Positions 7,879-18,208 of a stretch of DNA of 64,000 bases are shown here, piece by piece. This stretch comes from Dehalococcoidales bacterium. Lineage in GTDB: Bacteria; Chloroflexota; Dehalococcoidia; Dehalococcoidales; Fen-1064. Under the pieces are notes generated by a model that saw nothing but the letters and a program-made list of their open reading frames with translations, had not been told where the DNA came from and searched no databases. The translations under genes were made by a program, and so were the position numbers. Numbering within the stretch: position 1 is the stretch's first letter; each line of letters opens with the position of its first letter. The DNA is taken from assembly GCA_016783135.1 (NCBI GenBank), contig JADHXC010000005.1, forward strand, positions 1 to 64,000. Direction: 5' to 3'.

Positions 7879-10592
7879 GGACGTCCCTTCGCTCTTGACA
7901 CCGGCTGCCACTTGCCCAGGCTGAATAGCCGCGGGAAAAGCGCCTTCCGTATCTCCTCAATCAGGAACAGCGCACCGCCGGCGAGGAGGGCGATTCCCCA
8001 CATGTCGATGCCCAGCGACACGGTGCCGAATGCCGTCTGCAGGAAGGGTATGTAGACAACCGCCAGTTGAAGGACGACCGATATGCCGATGGCGGCAACC
8101 AGCCAGCGGTTGCGGAACACGCCCAGCGCGAAAACGGTGTGTTCGTCGGAACGGGCGCTGAACGTCTGGAACCACTGGAAGGTGACCATAACACAGAAAG
8201 CCAGGGTACGGGCTTCCTCCAGGCTCATCCTGGACTGTGCCCAGTTGAAGATGAGGCACGTGCCGATACCCATCAGCGATGCCAGAAAGACGACACGCAG
8301 TACCATTCCGGGGTAGAGAAGACCCACCCTGGGATGGCGGGGCTGCTGTTTCAGTTCATCACCGGACTTGGGCTCAATCCCGAGGGGAATCGCGGCCGTG
8401 GCATCGGTCACCAGGTTCACCCAGATAATCTGTACCGCCAGCAGAGGTGCCTTGCCGATGAATGATACCGCCAGGAGCAGCGCCAGCATCTCCCCCATGT
8501 TTGTCGCCAGGAAGAAAAAGATGACATTCCGCAGGCGGTTGAAGATGGCCCTGCCCTCCTCCACCGCTGCTACCACGGAAGCGAAATTATCGTCCGCCAG
8601 TATCATGTCGCTGGCTTCCTTGGATACGTCGGTGCCCGTAATCCCCATAGCAACACCGATATCGGCCGTCTTTAACGCCGGGGCATCATTGACGCCGTCA
8701 CCGGTCATAGCGACCACGTGGCCCTGACTCTTCAGGGCATTGACAATCCTGAGTTTGTGCAGTGGCTCAATCCGGGCAAAGACGGATATAGCGTCCACGC
8801 GTAGGAGCAGTTCCTCATCGCTCATCTCCTGGAGTTCGGAGCCGGTCACGGCCTCTCCCGGCGGCAGCCCAATCTGACCAGCCACCGATACAGCCGTCAA
8901 CTGGTGGTCGCCCGTAATCATGACTACCCGGATTCCCGCCTGCTGGCAGAGTCGCACTGCCTCCTTCGCCTCTTCTCGCGGTGGGTCCGCCATACCTACC
9001 AGGCCAACGAACACCAGCTTGCCCCTGATGTCTTCGTCCCGCAGGCCTTCCAGTTCGCCGGGGAAATCAGCATAGGCAATGGCCATCACCCGCATTGCCT
9101 GCCCCGCCATAGTAGTGTTAGCTTGAAGGATGTCCTCCGTACCGGTCTCGGATAGCGGTACCAGTTCCCCCTCCTTCAGGAGGTGCGTGCTCAGAGGAAG
9201 GAGTCTCTCCACCGACCCCTTTACATAAGCCACCCTGCCGCCATCCCCGGGATGCAAGGTAACCATATACTGCTTCTCACTCTGGAACGGGATTTCGTCG
9301 AGTCGCGGGAAGCTCTTCTCCAGCCTCTCCTTTTGCAGCCCTGCCTTGGCAGCCGCTACTACCAGTGCCCCTTCGGTGGGGTCCCCGAAGATGCTGCAGC
9401 ATTCGTCCTCCTCCTCCACCAGTAAGGCGTCGTTACACAGCGCCCCGATTCGGAGCAGGAGATTCAACGAGGAGACGCTGCCGGGTTCCACCGCCTGGCT
9501 GTCACTGCGGAACTCACCCTGTGGCCGGTACCCCTCACCGGTAACCTCAATCCACCGGCCGTCAACATAGACGTGCTTGACGGTCATCTCATTCATCGTC
9601 AGGGTGCCTGTTTTATCGGAGCAGATAACCGTAGCTGAACCCAGGGTCTCCACGGCGACCAGCTTACGTATGACGGCATTACGACGCGCCATGAGGCGCA
9701 TTCCCAGCGCAAGCACCACGGTGACCACGGCAGGCAGTCCCTCGGGTATCGCCGAGACCGCCGCCGCTACCGCCAGCATGAATACCTCCAGCCATTCCAA
9801 CCCCTGGAGGAGGCCGACGACCACCAGCAGGCCGCAGGCACCCAGGAAGAGGAATACCAGATACGTGCTCAATTTGCCGATGCTCTTCTGGAGGGGTGTC
9901 TTCTCCGGTTTCACCTCCTGGAGCGCGGTGGCAATCCTGCCAATCTCGGTTGACATGCCGGTGCTGATTACCGCCGCTTCGGCACGACCATAAGTCACGA
10001 TGGTTCCCATGTAAGCCAGGTTCTTCCTCTCGGCCACGGGAACTTCTCCAGCCAGGGCCTCGGCGGACTTACTCACAGGCATTGACTCACCGGTAAGGAT
10101 GGACTCATTGACCTTGAGGTTGGATACTTCAACCAGCCGGGCATCTGCCGGCACCCTGTCTCCGGTCTCCAGCAGGATGATGTCACCGGGTACAACCTGC
10201 CTTGCCGGTACAGTTTGCACCCTGCCGTCGCGTTCCACCTTTGCCTGCGGAGCAGCCATCCGCATCAGGGCCTCCATGGCCTTCTCCGCCCGGGCTTCCT
10301 GGATGAAGCCGATGACGGCATTAAGCAGTAGTACCGCCAGTATCACGACGGCGTCCGTGTAATGCTGCATGACGAACGATATTACGGCCGCTACCAGCAG
10401 GACATAGATGAGGGGGTTGAGGAACTGCTGAAGGAAGACCAGTACCGGCGGGGTCTTCTTCCTGCCCTTCAGTTCATTGGGGCCGTACTGCCGCAGCCGC
10501 TCCCTGACCTCGGTCTCCTTCAGCCCTGAGTACCGGGAGCCAAGCGCCGGCAGCACTTCATCTCGTCGTAGGTTGTGCCACTGTCTCTCCAT
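7875..10592 (-). CDS. Cation-transporting P-type ATPase (SERCA/PMA-like)
   Basis: CSDKTGTLTMNEM phosphorylation motif, TGDGVNDAPALK hinge, LTGES, 905 aa with N- and C-terminal cation ATPase domains. Confidence 0.93.
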   Translation of the reverse strand: MERQWHNLRRDEVLPALGSRYSGLKETEVRERLRQYGPNELKGRKKTPPVLVFLQQFLNPLIYVLLVAAVISFVMQHYTDAVVILAVLLLNAVIGFIQEARAEKAMEALMRMAAPQAKVERDGRVQTVPARQVVPGDIILLETGDRVPADARLVEVSNLKVNESILTGESMPVSKSAEALAGEVPVAERKNLAYMGTIVTYGRAEAAVISTGMSTEIGRIATALQEVKPEKTPLQKSIGKLSTYLVFLFLGACGLLVVVGLLQGLEWLEVFMLAVAAAVSAIPEGLPAVVTVVLALGMRLMARRNAVIRKLVAVETLGSATVICSDKTGTLTMNEMTVKHVYVDGRWIEVTGEGYRPQGEFRSDSQAVEPGSVSSLNLLLRIGALCNDALLVEEEDECCSIFGDPTEGALVVAAAKAGLQKERLEKSFPRLDEIPFQSEKQYMVTLHPGDGGRVAYVKGSVERLLPLSTHLLKEGELVPLSETGTEDILQANTTMAGQAMRVMAIAYADFPGELEGLRDEDIRGKLVFVGLVGMADPPREEAKEAVRLCQQAGIRVVMITGDHQLTAVSVAGQIGLPPGEAVTGSELQEMSDEELLLRVDAISVFARIEPLHKLRIVNALKSQGHVVAMTGDGVNDAPALKTADIGVAMGITGTDVSKEASDMILADDNFASVVAAVEEGRAIFNRLRNVIFFFLATNMGEMLALLLAVSFIGKAPLLAVQIIWVNLVTDATAAIPLGIEPKSGDELKQQPRHPRVGLLYPGMVLRVVFLASLMGIGTCLIFNWAQSRMSLEEARTLAFCVMVTFQWFQTFSARSDEHTVFALGVFRNRWLVAAIGISVVLQLAVVYIPFLQTAFGTVSLGIDMWGIALLAGGALFLIEEIRKALFPRLFSLGKWQPVSRAKGRP

Positions 10593-10724
10593 ACGGATTC
10601 AGTATATCGTATTAGGCCATCGGTAACCAGACAACGCGCCGGGAATATCCCGAAATAAACCGGGCAGGGAGGAGTTTTTCTTGTGGGGCAACCGGCATCG
10701 GCTCTACCGGACGAGTTCGCCGAC

Positions 10725-10753
10725 TTGACACAGCGGATTGTCCACAGCATTAT
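10725..10753 (+). promoter_or_regulatory. Sigma70-like promoter for the usp gene
   Basis: TTGACA-N17-CATTAT. Confidence 0.5.
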
Positions 10754-10822
10754 TAGGTGGGGTGCTGGTGCACCCATAAAATAGGGCACTGATGTGCTCA
10801 CCTCGCGGGGAAAGGAGAGCGA

Positions 10823-11293
10823 ATGTATCAGCATGTAATGATTCCTCTGGATGGTTCGGAGCTTGCAGAGTGCGTATTACCACACGTGGAAGCGATTGTC
10901 ACCGGATGCAGCATCGGCAGGGCTACACTGGTGCGGGTGGTCACCCCGCTGAAACTCATCGGTGGTGTCGAATCGCACATCAGTCCCGAAGAGCGGCACC
11001 GGCTGGAAGAGGACAGTATTGCGCTGGCTACCGGTTACCTCGAAGAGAAAGCGCAGCCGCTGAGAGAACGGGGCGTCCTGGTAGAATGTGCGGTCCTCTT
11101 CGGGAGCGTCATTGACCAGTTGGTCGATTACACAATTAACCATGAGGTCGACCTTATCATCATCGCCACCCACGGACGCTCCGGCGTCAGCCGCCTGTTT
11201 CTGGGGAGTGTTGCCGACCGCATCCTCCGGGCCTCTCCCGTTCCCGTCCTGATGGTACACGCCCACGGTTCTGAGGCGAAGGTTACCCGATAG
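10823..11293 (+). CDS. Universal stress protein (UspA family)
   Basis: MYQHVMIPLDGSELAE...IIIATHGRSGVSRLFLGSVADRILRASPVPVLMV, ATP-binding G2xG9xG(S/T) pattern. Confidence 0.92.
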   Translation: MYQHVMIPLDGSELAECVLPHVEAIVTGCSIGRATLVRVVTPLKLIGGVESHISPEERHRLEEDSIALATGYLEEKAQPLRERGVLVECAVLFGSVIDQLVDYTINHEVDLIIIATHGRSGVSRLFLGSVADRILRASPVPVLMVHAHGSEAKVTR

Positions 11294-11379
11294 CGGAACC
11301 ATTCTCCACGGCACTCTTGCCGTCCGGCCAGCCACCGTAATACTGGCATCGGACAGCGAATCCTGAATGGAGGAAGACG

Positions 11380-12123
11380 ATGTGGCGTTTCTCAACATAT
11401 CTGATACTGGGCGGCATCTTTGCCGTGGTCTCGGCACTACTCTACTTCATCCACTATCTCATCTTCCAGGACGTGCACCACATATTCATCTACATGGTTG
11501 GCGACCTGGCGTTCCTGCCCCTTGAGGTGTTCCTGGTGGTGCTGGTCATCGAGCGCGTCCTGACTCGCCGCGAGAAGAAGGCCGTCCACGAGAAGCTCAA
11601 CATGGTCACGGGGGCTTTCTTGAGCGAGGTCGGTAACAACCTCCTGCTGGACCTGCTCAATTGCTTCCCGAAGAAGGACGAACTCAGGCGGCAGTTGGCC
11701 ATCAAGCCGGACTGGACTCATGTCGATTTCAGAAGGGCGATGGATTTTGCCGGCAGTCTTGAGCTTGACCCGGACTGTGCGGATATTGACCTTGAAGAAC
11801 TGAAGGCCCTCCTCGTCGAGAAACGACAGTTCCTGGTGAACCTCCTGGAGAGCCCGAACGTCCTGGAACACGACCGCTTCACCGACCTGCTCTGGGCTAC
11901 CTTTCACCTCACTGAAGAGCTTGAGGCAAGAGAATCACTGGTCAATCTCCCATCTGAAGACATGAAACACATATCCGGCGATATCCGGCGCCTCTACAAG
12001 CACCTGCTTGTGGAATGGGTTATGCATGTGGAGCACCTGCAGAGCAGCTATCCCCATCTCTTCTCGCTGGTGGCACGCACGCACCCATTCCAGGAAAGCC
12101 CCTCAGCCGTGGTCACAGGGTAG
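11380..12123 (+). CDS. Conserved hypothetical membrane-anchored protein
   Basis: 247-aa ORF with two N-terminal TM helices and a soluble helical C-terminus. Confidence 0.7.
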   Translation: MWRFSTYLILGGIFAVVSALLYFIHYLIFQDVHHIFIYMVGDLAFLPLEVFLVVLVIERVLTRREKKAVHEKLNMVTGAFLSEVGNNLLLDLLNCFPKKDELRRQLAIKPDWTHVDFRRAMDFAGSLELDPDCADIDLEELKALLVEKRQFLVNLLESPNVLEHDRFTDLLWATFHLTEELEARESLVNLPSEDMKHISGDIRRLYKHLLVEWVMHVEHLQSSYPHLFSLVARTHPFQESPSAVVTG

Positions 12124-12192
12124 TCACTTCACCCTGCATCATATTTGCATGTTAGTGGCATGGATATGCGATAGACCCGAATACGCGTTGCT

Positions 12193-12227
12193 CACTGTCA
12201 TTCTGAGCAAAGCGAAGAATGACAGTG
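12193..12227. terminator. 12-bp stem hairpin repeat between convergent genes (possible bidirectional terminator)
   Basis: CACTGTCATTCT gagcaaagcga AGAATGACAGTG. Confidence 0.5.
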
Positions 12228-12255
12228 CTTGTACAGTAGCTCCAACCGATGGTGA

Positions 12256-13488
12256 CTACTCGGCCCTTAACGCCTCAATGGGACTCAACCGCGAAGCGTG
12301 CCATGCCGGGTAGAACCCGAAGAACAGGCCAATGCCGACCGCCACGGAAACGGCCAGGATGACGATATCCGCCGAGACCACGGTAGGCATCAGGCCCGTG
12401 CGGGCCACGAATGACGAAACCGCCCAGCCGATGAGGACCCCGATGATACCGCCGGTAAAGGTGAGCATCGCTGCCTCAATCAGGAACTGACTCCAGATAT
12501 CGTGCTCTCGCGCCCCCAGTGCCTTGCGGATACCTATCTCCCGTGTCCTCTCCACCACCGATACCAGCATGATATTCATTACCCCGATACCACCGACCAG
12601 CAGCGATATTGCGGCTATTGCCCCCAGCAGCAGGGTCATATTACCGATGACATCGGTGACGCTGCTGATGATTTCCTCCAGAGACGTGACTGTGAAATCG
12701 TTTTCCACGCCGGGGCCAAGCTGGTGGCGGAAGCGGAGCAAACTGGCAATTTCTTCAGTGACCTCGCTGGCGTATGCCCGGTCCGTAACTGTCAGGGCAA
12801 TGGTCCCGACCACGTGGTCGCCCTGGCTGGTACGTGTTTGCCCCAGCATCAGTTGCATGGTGGTCAGCGGTATCAGGATGGCATCGTCGGTATTACCAAG
12901 CATCGATGCCCCCTTACTCTCAAGGACGCCAATAACATGGACAATGTAGTTCCCGGCGCGTAGCGGCTGGCCCAGGGGGTCGCTGTCCCCGAAGAGGGTC
13001 TCTTTCACGTTGAGACCGATGACGGCTACCCGGCTGCTGCGCTGGTAGTCGTACTCGGAAATGAAGCTTCCCTGGGTAATCACCAGGTTTTGCACCTGCT
13101 GGTACCCCGGTGTCACCCCGCTAACCTGGGCGTTCATGTTCTGGCCGGCAACCACAATCTGCACGTAGGTCGAGTAGGTGGGAGCAACGGCCGCGATATT
13201 TGATATTTCCTCGTAGATAGCCGTCGCATCTTCCAGGGTGAGTGTCCCGACAGTACCGCTGGCTTTCCTTATGCCCGCCTCGGTGGCAGCGCCGGGACGA
13301 ATCAGAAGGAGGTCGGCACCGAGGCTCTCTATACTGGAGACCACGGACTGCTCGGTGCCCTTGCCGATGGACATCAGGGCAATAACCGCGGCTACCCCGA
13401 TGACGACTCCCAGGATAGTCAGAAAGCTGCGCAGCTTGTGCGTCACCACGCCGCTCCAGGCGGTGAAAAACGGTTCCAGCCAGCGCAT
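12256..13488 (-). CDS. ABC transporter permease (MacB/FtsX-like)
   Basis: KLRSFLTILGVVIGVAAVIALMSIGKG...MNIMLVSVVERTREIGIRKALGAR. Confidence 0.92.
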   Translation of the reverse strand: MRWLEPFFTAWSGVVTHKLRSFLTILGVVIGVAAVIALMSIGKGTEQSVVSSIESLGADLLLIRPGAATEAGIRKASGTVGTLTLEDATAIYEEISNIAAVAPTYSTYVQIVVAGQNMNAQVSGVTPGYQQVQNLVITQGSFISEYDYQRSSRVAVIGLNVKETLFGDSDPLGQPLRAGNYIVHVIGVLESKGASMLGNTDDAILIPLTTMQLMLGQTRTSQGDHVVGTIALTVTDRAYASEVTEEIASLLRFRHQLGPGVENDFTVTSLEEIISSVTDVIGNMTLLLGAIAAISLLVGGIGVMNIMLVSVVERTREIGIRKALGAREHDIWSQFLIEAAMLTFTGGIIGVLIGWAVSSFVARTGLMPTVVSADIVILAVSVAVGIGLFFGFYPAWHASRLSPIEALRAE

Positions 13489-14162
13489 CAGACCACCTCC
13501 TCAGTCACTACCTGACCATCCAACAGGCGTATAATACGCTGGCAGTGACGCGCCACATTGTCGTCATGCGTTATCACCAGCAGGGTAATTGCCTGCTCGT
13601 GGTGCAGGGAGTTCAGGATGGACATCACCTCTTCGCCGGAGCGGCTGTCCAGGTTGCCGGTTGGCTCATCTGCGAGGATGAGCGGCGGGTTTTTTACCAG
13701 CGCCCGGGCAATAGCCACCCTCTGCTGCTCGCCACCGGACAACTCGGTGGGACGGTGACCTGCCCGGTCGGAAAGACCGACCCTGTCAAGTGCCGCCAGG
13801 GCGTGGTCACGGTGACGATTGCCACCGCGGGCATATCTCACCCCCAGCTCCACGTTGGCCAGGGCCGTGAGCTGGGGAAGCAGGTTGAAGACCTGAAAGA
13901 CAAAGCCCACTTTCTGACCCCTGACCTGGGCCAGCTCTCCGCTGCTGAGACGGCTGACCTCGGCACCGTCCAGGAGGTAACTGCCGGCGGTCGGTCCGTC
14001 CAGGCACCCGACGATATTCAACAGGGTCGTTTTACCGGAGCCGGAGGGACCCATGATGGCCACCATCTCGCCCTGCTCAATGTGCAGGTCTATCCCCCGG
14101 AGCACCGTAAGCTCTCTCTTACCCATAGCGTAGACCTTGGTTATGCCCTGAAGTCGAATCAT
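13488..14162 (-). CDS. ABC transporter ATP-binding protein (MacB/LolD-like)
   Basis: [46 protein letters not shown]. Confidence 0.94.
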   Translation of the reverse strand: MIRLQGITKVYAMGKRELTVLRGIDLHIEQGEMVAIMGPSGSGKTTLLNIVGCLDGPTAGSYLLDGAEVSRLSSGELAQVRGQKVGFVFQVFNLLPQLTALANVELGVRYARGGNRHRDHALAALDRVGLSDRAGHRPTELSGGEQQRVAIARALVKNPPLILADEPTGNLDSRSGEEVMSILNSLHHEQAITLLVITHDDNVARHCQRIIRLLDGQVVTEEVV

Positions 14163-15994
14163 TTGGTGAGCCTTCCTACACCCGGGATAATCCCGAAACC
14201 TCCCTGCTGTCTCTGTGCCTCGGTGGTTGCCGATGTGCCGGTGGTCTGCCAGACAACTACCTGCTCACCCTCGTTGATGCCCTGGACTATTTCGGTGTAC
14301 TGCCAGTCACTCAGTCCCGTCACCACCGAACGCTGGTGTATCTCGCCGTCCTGAATCACCTCGACATAGGTCGCTCCGTCCTGCAGCTTAATCGCCTGGT
14401 TGGGTACCAGGAGTACATTTCTCCGTTGCTGGATGATTATGCTCACAGTGACAGAGAGACCCTCCCTGAGATGGATGTCTTCCAGTGAGACGCCGGGTAA
14501 CAGTCCTGCCCCGAAGCCCTGTATCAAGCTCCCACGAAGCTCGTCCAGTAATCCCCCGGCGAGACCCTCTCGCTGTCCGGCCTTCCCCTGGGCGGCGCCG
14601 ATACCAAATTGCGCGAAACGCTCGATGAGCTGCTCAAGCTGCTCCGCAGTGATTCTCGTGTCTGCCTGCCCGAAACGTTCCTTCATGGTATCCGCCTGTT
14701 CCTGCGTCAGACGCCCATCGGCAACTGCTTTATCAAGCACCTCGTCAACGCCGGAAACCGGCTCACCCTCTTCTTCCGGGACCTCCTCCTCTGTGGCCGG
14801 GACCAGGGACATCAGCTCCGCTTCCACACGGTAGTTGACCACTCCCTGCTGTGAGGCTGCTGTGGGAGAGACGCTGGTGACCGTGGCAGGGAACGTAAAT
14901 CCCGACAGGGCGTCGATTTCAACGCTGGCCAGAGCACCAACCTGTACATTCATGATATCAATCTCGTTGACCAGCATCGTCGCTTCGAACTTGGTGGAAT
15001 CGGTAAGGACAATCACGGCGCTGGCGTTCACTGCCTGGCCTGCTTCCATGTTGACCGAAGTGACGATTCCTGCAAATGGCGCCACAACAGTGTCCATCTC
15101 CAGCCTGTCAATGGCCTCATCCAGGGCAGCCCGGGCACTGGTTACCTCGATTTGCTGCAATTCCACGTCCAGAGAGTCGGGTTCCGGAGGAACGGCATCA
15201 TCCTGTATCTCGGCCAGAGTCTCCTCCGCCCTGGCAATGTCGGCTTCAGCAACAGCCAACAGTTTCTGTTTCTGCTCTACTTCAGAAGCATCGGCACCGG
15301 CCTGCATCTCGGCCAGATTCTCCTCTGCTTCGATAAGGTCGAATTCGGCAAGGGCGAGTAGCCTCTGTTTCTGCTCATAGTCCGTAACCCACTGGGGGAC
15401 AGTAGGGTTGCCATTGTACGTGGCCTCGGCTCTCTCGAAGGCGTACTGCGCTGCTTCCAGGGCCACCTCGGCGCTGATAACGGCAAGCTCAGCCTGGATG
15501 ATATCAGACTCGGTGTAGGGGTCCAGGGCTAGTTCAAGGTTGTCCCGGGCTGTCACCAGGGCTATCCCGGCGTTGACAACGGCAAGCTCAGCCTGGGCAA
15601 TGTCCACGGCGTCAACCTCGGTAGAGGGGTTCCGGACCTCTTCCAGGTCGTCTTCGGCTCCTCTCAGATTAATCCTGGCCTGAGTAACCGCCTTCTCCAG
15701 GGAGATGATAGAGGCACTATCGAGTCTGGCGAGCAATTGCCCCTCCTCCACTTCATCACCTTCCTCCACAAGTACCTCTTCGATGGTACCAGGGGCGCCA
15801 AATGACAGTACCTCCTCGTAGGCGTACGACAGGTTGCCGGTGGCGGTGACTTCCACCGCCAGGTCACCACGCTGGACCGGCACCAGCTGGTATTCAGGCT
15901 TTTCGGCAATGTCGCTTACCCCGCCACAACCTGCCAGGAGCGTGCCTGCCAATGTAATACTCAGAACCATAACTGCAATCTTTGAACCTGTCAT
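14159..15994 (-). CDS. Efflux periplasmic-adaptor (HlyD/MacA-like) lipoprotein
   Basis: Signal/lipobox SITLAGTLLAGCGG; biotinyl-lipoyl-like AFGAPGTIEEVLVEEGDEVEEGQLLARLDS; long coiled hairpin; operon with MacB-like ABC genes. Confidence 0.85.
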   Translation of the reverse strand: MTGSKIAVMVLSITLAGTLLAGCGGVSDIAEKPEYQLVPVQRGDLAVEVTATGNLSYAYEEVLSFGAPGTIEEVLVEEGDEVEEGQLLARLDSASIISLEKAVTQARINLRGAEDDLEEVRNPSTEVDAVDIAQAELAVVNAGIALVTARDNLELALDPYTESDIIQAELAVISAEVALEAAQYAFERAEATYNGNPTVPQWVTDYEQKQRLLALAEFDLIEAEENLAEMQAGADASEVEQKQKLLAVAEADIARAEETLAEIQDDAVPPEPDSLDVELQQIEVTSARAALDEAIDRLEMDTVVAPFAGIVTSVNMEAGQAVNASAVIVLTDSTKFEATMLVNEIDIMNVQVGALASVEIDALSGFTFPATVTSVSPTAASQQGVVNYRVEAELMSLVPATEEEVPEEEGEPVSGVDEVLDKAVADGRLTQEQADTMKERFGQADTRITAEQLEQLIERFAQFGIGAAQGKAGQREGLAGGLLDELRGSLIQGFGAGLLPGVSLEDIHLREGLSVTVSIIIQQRRNVLLVPNQAIKLQDGATYVEVIQDGEIHQRSVVTGLSDWQYTEIVQGINEGEQVVVWQTTGTSATTEAQRQQGGFGIIPGVGRLTK

Positions 15995-16346
15995 AGATAT
16001 CCCCACCTCTCTTAATACGTGAGTTAATACAATTATCCACGGTCTTATAACGGAAAACAAGCGAAAAAGTTAGGGGCAGACCGGAATCCGGTTTTGGGTC
16101 AAACCGATACCGGTATAGATACCGGAAAAGAAGGAGCCCCACCCCGAAGTGTGGGGTCTGGTTGTTACGGGCAACAGCAGGTCATACACCATACTATCTT
16201 TGTCCGCGGTACCAATGCGGACAGCGTTGTCTTTTTACCACCGATGGTTTAAGCTAGATTTCAGACGAAGCAGACGGCGAGTCCGGTGGCACGATAGACC
16301 GGGCAAAAGACACCGAAGGTAGAATTACCGGAGAGCAGGGGGGTAA

Positions 16347-17387
16347 ATGGAGAAAGTAAGACTGGGCAAGACCAACATGATGGTGACCAGGCTGGGCTTC
16401 GGTGGTATCCCGATTCAGAGGCTTTCCGAAGAAGATGCCGTGACCGTCGTCCGGAAGTGCCTGGACCTCCGCATCACGTTTATTGATACCGCCAATGCCT
16501 ATACCACCAGCGAAGAGCGCATCGGCAAGGCCATTGCCGGTAGACGCAAGGGCTTGATTCTGGCAACGAAATCCGGTGCCAGGGACCGTGAAGGCATTGA
16601 AAGACACCTCAATCTGAGCCTGGAACGGCTGGGAGCGGACTATATCGACCTGTACCAGTTCCACGGTGTCAGTACCTTCAAGGACCTGGAAACGGTACTC
16701 GACCCCAAAGGCCCCCGGGCTGTGGTGGAAGACGCCCGGAAGGCGGGCAGGATACGGCATATCGGCATTACCTCACACACCATGGATGTCGCTAAGGAGG
16801 CAGTGAAGTCGGGACAGTTCGAGACATTGATGTTCCCCTTTAACTTCATTACCAGCGAGCCTGCCGAGGAGCTTCTTCCCCTGGCAAAAGAATACGATGT
16901 AGGCTTCATTGTCATGAAACCGCTGGCCGGGGGTATGCTGGACAACGCTGCCGTTGCCTTCAAGTACCTCCTGCAATTCCCCGATGTAGTCACTATCCCG
17001 GGTATCGAGCAGACCTGGGAGATTGAAGAGATAGCGAAGATATATCAGGGGCCGAAGCAGATGACTGAGGCGGAACTCGCCGAGATGCAACGGATGAGGG
17101 ATGAGCTGGGTACAAGGTTCTGCCGGCGCTGTGACTACTGCCAGCCCTGTCCTCAGGAGATATCGATATCGACAGTCATGAACATACAGAGCTTCGTCAG
17201 GCGAATGCCTCCGGGACGAGTGTTCTCCGGCGGTATTGCTACCGCCATGGAGCGCGCGGCTACCTGTACCGAGTGCGGCGACTGCGAGGAGAAATGCCCC
17301 TACAATCTGCCTATCAGGGAAATGATTGCCGAGCGCGTCAAATGGTTCGAGGAAGCAAGAGAAGAATACCGGAAGCAGACGGCTTGA
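16347..17387 (+). CDS. Aldo/keto reductase with C-terminal 4Fe-4S ferredoxin domain
   Basis: LGFGGIPIQRLSEEDA...FIDTANAYTTSEERIGKAI; CRRCDYCQPCP and CTECGDCEEKCPYNLP motifs. Confidence 0.92.
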   Translation: MEKVRLGKTNMMVTRLGFGGIPIQRLSEEDAVTVVRKCLDLRITFIDTANAYTTSEERIGKAIAGRRKGLILATKSGARDREGIERHLNLSLERLGADYIDLYQFHGVSTFKDLETVLDPKGPRAVVEDARKAGRIRHIGITSHTMDVAKEAVKSGQFETLMFPFNFITSEPAEELLPLAKEYDVGFIVMKPLAGGMLDNAAVAFKYLLQFPDVVTIPGIEQTWEIEEIAKIYQGPKQMTEAELAEMQRMRDELGTRFCRRCDYCQPCPQEISISTVMNIQSFVRRMPPGRVFSGGIATAMERAATCTECGDCEEKCPYNLPIREMIAERVKWFEEAREEYRKQTA

Positions 17388-17409
17388 ATACGGAGCGTGA
17401 TAACTACCT

Positions 17410-18189
17410 ATGAGCAAGTTCATTGACAGATTGACACGAAGTACGCAAGCAACCTCACCAATGGGGTTCCGGACTGCACAGTCGGCTGCGGTAAAGCCAA
17501 AGCTACAGCTTGTTGCCGTCCTGACCGCCGGTAGTGCGACCGGCGTCAGCGCCGCTGACGCCGGCCTCCTGCGCATTTCAAGGGTGGATGCGGGAGGTGG
17601 TGTCATCAAGAAACTGGCCGGTGCCACGCCGGACATACCCTGGGGTGTCTGGCTGGAGGCGGATGCGTGCGGGCAAATGGACCGGGTGGCGGAACTCGGA
17701 TGTGATTTCGTGGTCTTCCCGGCAGTCGGTACCGCGCTGACGGCCCCCCCGGACGATGGTATCGGCATGGTCCTCCAGATAGAGTCCTCGGTCCCCGAGG
17801 GACAGTTGAGGACAGCCAATGACCTGCCTGTGGACGCGGTACTGGTCACCGCCGAACAGGCAGAATCCGGTCCTGTTACCTGGGACCAGTTGATGCTCTG
17901 GCGGCGCTTTGCCGGTCTGCTGGCAAAACCGCTCCTGGTTTCCATTCCACATAACACCGGGGCTGATGAACTCCAGATGTTGTGGGATGCAGGCATCACT
18001 GGCGTGATTTTCGTTGCGGGGCCTGATAACACGACAGGGGAGTTGATACGTCTCAGGCAGGTGATTGATGGACTCCGGCCACCTTCACCGCGCAAGAAAA
18101 GCAGACCGGAAGCAATCGTACCTCAAATTAGCCCTGGCCGAGAACCGGCGGTCGAGACCGAAGAAGATGACGATGACGATGACGAGTAG
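17410..18189 (+). CDS. Hypothetical TIM-barrel-like protein with acidic C-terminal tail
   Basis: 259-aa ORF after the AKR gene; LAKPLLVSIPHNTGADELQMLWDAGITGVIF; ends EEDDDDDDE. Confidence 0.6.
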   Translation: MSKFIDRLTRSTQATSPMGFRTAQSAAVKPKLQLVAVLTAGSATGVSAADAGLLRISRVDAGGGVIKKLAGATPDIPWGVWLEADACGQMDRVAELGCDFVVFPAVGTALTAPPDDGIGMVLQIESSVPEGQLRTANDLPVDAVLVTAEQAESGPVTWDQLMLWRRFAGLLAKPLLVSIPHNTGADELQMLWDAGITGVIFVAGPDNTTGELIRLRQVIDGLRPPSPRKKSRPEAIVPQISPGREPAVETEEDDDDDDE

Positions 18190-18208
18190 TCCGCTACCGG
18201 AGGAATGC

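Noticed and set aside
16773-18095. 440-aa minus-strand ORF across the AKR and TIM-barrel genes
   Set aside because: Shadow ORF with low-complexity composition; the plus-strand genes are convincing.
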